Source: Sulfurimonas sp.
GTDB lineage: Bacteria; Campylobacterota; Campylobacteria; Campylobacterales; Sulfurimonadaceae
Direction: 5' to 3'
Length of the DNA: 17,584 bases
Assembly: GCA_021157665.1 (NCBI GenBank)
Contig: JAGGWE010000058.1
Span: 1 to 17,584 of the forward strand
Shown: positions 14,347 to 17,584 of the stretch, in pieces
Layout of the letters: the number at the start of each line of letters is the position of its first letter
Numbering within the stretch: position 1 is the first letter of the stretch
Position numbers and translations under genes: made by a program
The notes under the pieces: model-generated
What the model was told of the DNA's origin: nothing
What the model saw: only the letters and a program-made list of their open reading frames with translations
Databases searched by the model: none

Positions 14347-14352
14347 TATAAT
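14347..14352 (+). promoter_or_regulatory. -10 element of tpx
   Basis: A perfect TATAAT with a poor -35 (AAGACA, 18 bp upstream). It gives a leader of about 100 bases before the tpx start. Confidence 0.55.
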
Positions 14353-14370
14353 TCCCCCGTCCAATTAACA

Positions 14371-14416
14371 AGTCACTAGAAAAAGTGATTGGCTTTGAGT
14401 TTCAAAATATGAAACT
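14371..14416 (+). promoter_or_regulatory. Structured 5' leader of tpx: two hairpins
   Basis: Hairpin 1: AGTCACT (14371-14377) pairs with AGTGATT (14384-14390), with one G-U pair. Hairpin 2: AGTTTC (14398-14403) pairs with GAAACT (14411-14416). An alternative TTTGA/TCAAA pairing overlaps hairpin 2. Either could stabilise or regulate this mRNA. The tpx ribosome-binding site AAGGAG (14449-14454) is outside both stems. Confidence 0.4.
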
Positions 14417-14459
14417 ACAAAGTAAATAAAAATTTAAAAACAAAATACAAGGAGCCAAA

Positions 14460-14975
14460 ATGGCAACAGTAACTTTTAAAAATGATATCGTATGTAATTT
14501 AGCAGGTACAGAAATTAATGTAGGTGATACAGCACCAGTAACAACAGTAGTAAACTGTGATCCAATGCTTCAAGATGAGCAAATTGGTGGAACTGGTAAA
14601 GTTCAACTAGTAGTAGCAGTACCATCTTTAGATACAGGTGTTTGTGATGCTGAAACAAGAAGATTTAATACAGAAGCTGCATCTTTAGAGGGTGTTGAAG
14701 TTATCACTGTTTCTATGGATTTACCTTTTGCATCTGCTAGATGGTGTGGAGCTGCTGGAATTGAAAACTTAAAAGTTTGTTCTGATTTCAGAAACAAAGA
14801 TTTTGCTAACAACTACGGTGTTCTTTTAGCTGATGGTCCTCTAGCTGGTATCACTGCAAGAGTTATTTTTGTAATTGGTAAAGATGGGAAAGTAACTTAT
14901 AAACAAGTTGTTCCAGAAATTACAACTGAACCTAACTACGAAGAAGCTATCGCTGCTGCAAAACAAGCTCTTTAA
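14460..14975 (+). CDS. tpx: Thiol peroxidase Tpx (2-Cys atypical peroxiredoxin)
   Basis: Reduces hydrogen and organic peroxides using thioredoxin. The 171 residues match the family length. The peroxidatic Cys62 lies in PSLDTGVCD, the resolving Cys96 in ARWCGAAGI, and the conserved Arg134 in ITARVIFVIG. The N terminus begins MATVTFKNDIV, typical of Tpx. An excellent AAGGAG site five bases before the ATG, a leader of its own and a strong terminator downstream indicate a monocistronic, probably highly expressed gene. Its codon use looks more regular than its neighbours (many GCT/GCA, GTA), consistent with high expression. Confident assignment. Confidence 0.96.
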   Translation: MATVTFKNDIVCNLAGTEINVGDTAPVTTVVNCDPMLQDEQIGGTGKVQLVVAVPSLDTGVCDAETRRFNTEAASLEGVEVITVSMDLPFASARWCGAAGIENLKVCSDFRNKDFANNYGVLLADGPLAGITARVIFVIGKDGKVTYKQVVPEITTEPNYEEAIAAAKQAL

Positions 14976-14977
14976 GC

Positions 14978-14999
14978 GCAGTTTCTTTAGAAAAGCTGC
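14978..14999 (+). terminator. Hairpin just after the tpx stop
   Basis: GCAG-TTTC pairs with GAAA-CTGC across a TTTA loop, with a two-base AG bulge. There is no T-tract, so it may protect the mRNA 3' end rather than terminate. Confidence 0.35.
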
Positions 15000-15021
15000 A
15001 CTGTAAGCATATAAATTTAAA

Positions 15022-15055
15022 GATAGCTTACCGATTCTCCCTTGGGTAAGCTATC
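15022..15055. terminator. Strong convergent terminator between tpx and murB
   Basis: GATAGCTTACC and GGTAAGCTATC form a perfect 11-bp stem with a 12-base loop. AATTTT follows on the forward strand and TTTAAATTT on the reverse strand. Its place between convergent genes suggests it works both ways. Confidence 0.8.
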
Positions 15056-15089
15056 AATTTTCCTCCTATTTCATATCTAGGGTTTGTAC

Positions 15090-15881
15090 CTAGATATAAT
15101 CTTTATCTAAAATCACAATCTCACACTCAAGTTCAATCTTAAACTTTTCATAAACTCTTTTTTTAGCTTCATTTATTAGATATATCGCATCATCAAAAGT
15201 TCCATCACCATGGTTTACTAGAAAATTTGCGTGTTGTGAGCTAAACTCCATCTCTCCAACTTTTTTTCCTTTTAATCCAACAGCTTCGATAAGTCGTCCT
15301 GCATAATCACCTTCAGGATTTTTAAAACAACTTCCAGCACTAGGAGTTGATGGTTGATTTGCTCTCATTTTTTTAAATATTTCAACTTTTTCTTTGTCAA
15401 AGCCATATTCCAAGTTAAATGTAGCTTCTAAAATAGGGGAGTTGATATTTGTAAATCTATATCCAAAATTGATTTTATTTTTTTCAAGTATTCCTTGACA
15501 TGTGGAGATAGATACAAGCTCATTAAAAATTTCAAACTCTTTAAGCCCTGCATTCATTTTTACTAAACCACCAAGTGTTCCAGGAAGATGAGAGATAAAC
15601 TCAAAGTTTGCTATATTATGTTTTTTACAAAATGAGGCAATTTTTCCAGATGGTGTTGCTCCAGCAATTTTTAAAAGATTATTTTCTATTTTTATGTAAA
15701 CATATTTTTTGCTTAAAATCATAAGCGGAGGTGGATTATTTCCAATGAGAGTGTTGTTACAAGAGCCTAAAAGAAAGTATTTTTTATCAAAATCATCGCA
15801 TGTTTCTAAGATAGAAACCTCTATCTTTTTACCAATTTTTATGGAGGAGTATTTTGAAAAGTCTATAAGTTTTGTAGTCAT
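15090..15881 (-). CDS. murB: UDP-N-acetylenolpyruvoylglucosamine reductase MurB
   Basis: FAD- and NADPH-dependent second step of UDP-MurNAc synthesis for peptidoglycan. At 263 residues it is the short form (E. coli about 342), as expected for Campylobacterota. Visible elements are the FAD-binding LPGTLGGLVKMNAG (99-112), Tyr141-Arg142 (YRFT), the catalytic Ser184 in AGSCFKNPEG (182-191), the SSQHANFLVN block (214-223) and Glu253 near the C terminus. The first FAD loop reads GSCNNTLI rather than the usual GGGSNLLI. The ATG at 15881 is 12 bases after fliQ with only a weak ribosome-binding site. The fliQ-murB order is one I also recall from C. jejuni. Confidence 0.95.
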   Translation of the reverse strand: MTTKLIDFSKYSSIKIGKKIEVSILETCDDFDKKYFLLGSCNNTLIGNNPPPLMILSKKYVYIKIENNLLKIAGATPSGKIASFCKKHNIANFEFISHLPGTLGGLVKMNAGLKEFEIFNELVSISTCQGILEKNKINFGYRFTNINSPILEATFNLEYGFDKEKVEIFKKMRANQPSTPSAGSCFKNPEGDYAGRLIEAVGLKGKKVGEMEFSSQHANFLVNHGDGTFDDAIYLINEAKKRVYEKFKIELECEIVILDKDYI

Positions 15882-15893
15882 TATAACTGTTTA

Positions 15894-16160
15894 TTACTCT
15901 ATAAAGTTTGGAATCATGTTAAGTATATTTGTAGCAAAATCTGTCATAGAGTTTAACATCCAAGGCATAGTAAGAACAATAACAATAACAACACCAAGAA
16001 TCTTAGGAATAAATGAAAGTGTCATCTCATTAATCTGTGTTGTAGCTTGAAAGATAGAAACAGCAAGACCTAAAAACATACCTGTTAAAAGAGCAGGAAG
16101 TGCAAGTAGTAGAGCCATTTTAAAAGTCTCGACACCAAGTCCTATTAGTTTCTCTTCCAT
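15894..16160 (-). CDS. fliQ: Flagellar type III export apparatus protein FliQ
   Basis: 88 residues with two transmembrane helices (about 14-36 and 52-74) joined by the conserved FQATTQINEMTLSFIPKI segment, the standard FliQ form. FliQ assembles with FliP and FliR into the helical export gate through which flagellar rod, hook and filament subunits pass. It implies a motile cell, although no other flagellar gene is in the window. It starts three bases after the mqnD stop, with AGGA inside the end of mqnD about 11 bases upstream, so it is in an operon with mqnD and murB. Such scattering of single flagellar genes among housekeeping genes is usual in Campylobacterota. Confidence 0.95.
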   Translation of the reverse strand: MEEKLIGLGVETFKMALLLALPALLTGMFLGLAVSIFQATTQINEMTLSFIPKILGVVIVIVLTMPWMLNSMTDFATNILNMIPNFIE

Positions 16161-16163
16161 TAT

Positions 16164-17027
16164 TTATGAGTTCCTAATCTCTTCATATTCAGTAGGTATA
16201 AGATAATCTTCTATCTTAACGGGAGTATCATAAAAGCCATTTTTATAACCAATTTCAAAGAGTTTATCTATCGCTTTATATTGAATCTCACTAAGAGTGA
16301 TTGACTCATCGTTTGCATAAAGTTCTAGGTATTTATCAAGCGTAGAAGCGTCAATTCTAACTAAATCTCTCTCTATTAACATCTTAGAAAGTCTATCTTT
16401 ATGATCTCTTGCAACTTTTACAGCTTTCGTAAGAGTTCTCTCATAGTCTATTGCTTTATTTAGTGGAAGTGAACGACGAATAGCCATACCACCAAGAGGA
16501 AGAGGTAACTCTTTACCTGCTAATTCTTGCCAAATATCCCACAGCTCAATTTCAACTTCAAGAGCATCATCATAAGTTAAAATTGATTCATGGATTAAAA
16601 CACCAGCATCAACTTTACCATCTAAAACAGCTTGTTCAATCTCTAAAAAGTTCATATAAGTTATTCGTGCATCAGGAAATTTTATGCGAAATAGCATCGC
16701 ATTTGTAGTATGCTCACCACTAAGGGCAACTTTAAAATTTCTTTTTAGTTTTGCACCTTTTTTCTTGATAACTTTAGGACCATAACCTTCACCAAAACTT
16801 ACAGCAGTTCTAAGTAGTGCATATTCATTTTTTATATGTGGGTAAAGTGCAAAACTAATTGCTACTATGTCATAAACACCGTTAAGTGCGTCCTCATTTA
16901 AGGTTTGAATATCTTTAGCGATGTTATCAAAAAGAGTATTTTTCATATCTACCCAACCAAATTTAATGGCATAGTACATAAAAATATCGTCGGCGTCAGG
17001 GGAGTGTGCGATTAATGTTTTTTTCAT
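16164..17027 (-). CDS. mqnD: 1,4-dihydroxy-6-naphthoate synthase-type protein MqnD (futalosine pathway)
   Basis: 287 residues of the MqnA/MqnD periplasmic-binding-protein-like fold, without a signal peptide, so cytoplasmic. MqnD converts cyclic de-hypoxanthine futalosine to 1,4-dihydroxy-6-naphthoate on the way to menaquinone. Diagnostic segments are HSPDADDIFMYYAI (8-21), DIQTLNEDALNG (39-50), GEGYGP (79-84), GEHTTN (104-109), the presumed catalytic His146 in VLIHESILTY, and LPLPLGGMAIRR (174-185). The His-Glu-Ser and GEHTT blocks favour MqnD over MqnA (chorismate dehydratase). The SPDADD entry differs from the SPCPND of Thermus-type MqnD as I recall it, so this is a divergent branch. The ATG at 17027 has no ribosome-binding site and appears leaderless. 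Confidence 0.82.
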   Translation of the reverse strand: MKKTLIAHSPDADDIFMYYAIKFGWVDMKNTLFDNIAKDIQTLNEDALNGVYDIVAISFALYPHIKNEYALLRTAVSFGEGYGPKVIKKKGAKLKRNFKVALSGEHTTNAMLFRIKFPDARITYMNFLEIEQAVLDGKVDAGVLIHESILTYDDALEVEIELWDIWQELAGKELPLPLGGMAIRRSLPLNKAIDYERTLTKAVKVARDHKDRLSKMLIERDLVRIDASTLDKYLELYANDESITLSEIQYKAIDKLFEIGYKNGFYDTPVKIEDYLIPTEYEEIRNS

Positions 17028-17033
17028 AAGTAG

Positions 17034-17039
17034 ATTTTA
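17034..17039 (-). promoter_or_regulatory. -10 element of mqnD, apparently leaderless
   Basis: Reverse-strand TAAAAT ends six bases before the mqnD ATG, the same geometry as at rqcH. No ribosome-binding site is present, so the transcript probably starts at the ATG. Confidence 0.45.
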
Positions 17040-17081
17040 ACTAAATAAGGATAAAATCCAAATATAAAAAAGAATTTATCT

Positions 17082-17108
17082 AAAAATATGTCAAATTGTC
17101 ATATTTTT
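17082..17108. repeat. 9-bp inverted repeat between mqnD and recA
   Basis: AAAAATATG and CATATTTTT are perfect complements around a nine-base spacer. The repeat lies in the divergent intergenic region, ending 22 bp before the recA -10. It is a candidate operator, though AT-richness makes chance more likely than for a mixed sequence. Confidence 0.45.
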
Positions 17109-17130
17109 TAAGATAGTTTCAAAAACTGCA

Positions 17131-17136
17131 TATAAT
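17131..17136 (+). promoter_or_regulatory. -10 element of recA
   Basis: A perfect TATAAT 30 bases before the recA ATG, with no clear -35. Confidence 0.55.
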
Positions 17137-17166
17137 TACTCAAAATTTAAAATAAGTGAGCCACAG

Positions 17167-17584
17167 ATGGACGCAAATAAACAAAAAGCATTAGACTTAG
17201 CGATGAAGCAGATAGATAAAGCATTCGGTAAAGGTGCATTGATGCGTCTTGGCGATAAAGATATTGAACCAATGAAATCAATAAGTACAGGTTCTATAGG
17301 GCTTGACTTAGCACTAGGTATTGGTGGAATTCCACAGGGTCGTGTTGTAGAGATTTATGGACCTGAGAGTTCAGGTAAAACAACTTTAGCACTTCAAATA
17401 ACAGCAGAATGTCAAAAAGCAGGTGGAGTATGTGCATTTATAGATGCAGAACATGCCCTTGATGTTGTTTATGCTAAAAATCTTGGTGTTGATGTTGAGA
17501 ATTTACTCGTATCTCAACCTGATTATGGTGAACAAGCTCTTGATATAGTTGAAACTATTGCTAGAAGTGGAGCTATTGATTTAA
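17167..17584 (+). CDS. recA: Recombinase RecA, N-terminal 139 residues (gene runs off the window)
   Basis: RecA forms filaments on single-stranded DNA and drives homologous recombination and repair. The visible 139 residues include the N-terminal helix (DANKQKALDLAMKQIDKAFG), MRLGD, STGSIGLDLALGIGGIP, the Walker A GPESSGKTT at about 63-71 and AFIDAEHALD. This is textbook RecA with no visible oddity. The ATG at 17167 follows a weak AGTGAG ribosome-binding site. It is transcribed away from mqnD-fliQ-murB; in C. jejuni recA is likewise close to fliQ and murB, as I recall. RecA is also needed for recombination of DNA taken up by transformation. Confidence 0.97.
   Translation, partial: MDANKQKALDLAMKQIDKAFGKGALMRLGDKDIEPMKSISTGSIGLDLALGIGGIPQGRVVEIYGPESSGKTTLALQITAECQKAGGVCAFIDAEHALDVVYAKNLGVDVENLLVSQPDYGEQALDIVETIARSGAIDL

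Noticed and set aside
14603..14812. Reverse-strand frame inside tpx
   Set aside because: It lies wholly within the well-supported tpx gene, has no ribosome-binding site and shows no family features. Other antisense frames inside hsdM, rqcH, dxr and the kinase were rejected for the same reason.
15709..16050. Forward-strand frame across murB and fliQ
   Set aside because: It is antisense to two clear genes, and its hydrophobic stretch mirrors the FliQ membrane helices.
1..17584. tRNA or rRNA genes, insertion sequences, CRISPR arrays
   Set aside because: No cloverleaf, rRNA segment, transposase, terminal repeat pair or regularly spaced repeat array was seen on either strand.

Overview
The window is AT-rich (about one third G+C by eye). 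Its gene content points to a Campylobacterota (epsilonproteobacterial) chromosome, most likely a Sulfurimonas-like free-living member. Supporting signs are the short form of MurB, an MqnD-family protein for futalosine-pathway menaquinone, a histidine kinase with the SHQWKQPLN-type H box, and promoters with a good -10 but often no -35. From memory, two gene orders match Campylobacter jejuni: rqcH / small unknown / cdsA / dxr / ... / tsaD, and recA / ... / fliQ / murB. The genus is an inference.

Layout. (1) 1-1658, minus strand: the 5' part of a type I restriction-modification locus, with hsdM and the start of a RhuM-family gene joined by an ATGA overlap. (2) 1737-6718, minus strand: a tight cobalamin operon read as btuB, btuF, btuD, btuC, bluB (outer-membrane receptor, periplasmic binding protein, ABC ATPase, permease, lower-ligand synthase). 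(3) 6719-7023: the btuB control region, with a sigma70-type promoter framed by a perfect 10-bp inverted repeat and an unreported-looking 49-codon ORF whose stop codon lies inside one arm. (4) 7024-8718: a receiver / degenerate GGDEF / EAL c-di-GMP phosphodiesterase. (5) 8767-14281, plus strand: a housekeeping run of rqcH, a charged 99-residue protein, cdsA, dxr, an orphan histidine kinase and tsaD. (6) 14460-14975: tpx with a structured leader, then a strong convergent terminator. (7) 15090-17027, minus strand: mqnD, fliQ, murB. (8) 17167 to the end: the start of recA, divergent from mqnD.

How the genes work together. The btu operon takes up corrinoids across both membranes and also encodes DMB synthesis, so it could import and remodel cobamides. 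rqcH and tsaD serve translation and its quality control; cdsA and dxr serve phospholipid and isoprenoid precursors; murB serves the wall; mqnD serves the quinone pool; fliQ serves flagellar export.

The most unusual signal is not a gene. The 9-mer GGCATGTGG (or its complement CCACATGCC) occurs ten times exactly, five times in each orientation, always inside genes and in five of the six possible reading phases. By a rough estimate it should occur about 0.03 times by chance. It behaves like a DNA-level signal such as an uptake sequence, and I know of no such sequence described for Campylobacterota. The second most unusual feature is the btuB leader, where a small-ORF stop codon sits in the arm of a hairpin that would mask the btuB ribosome-binding site.
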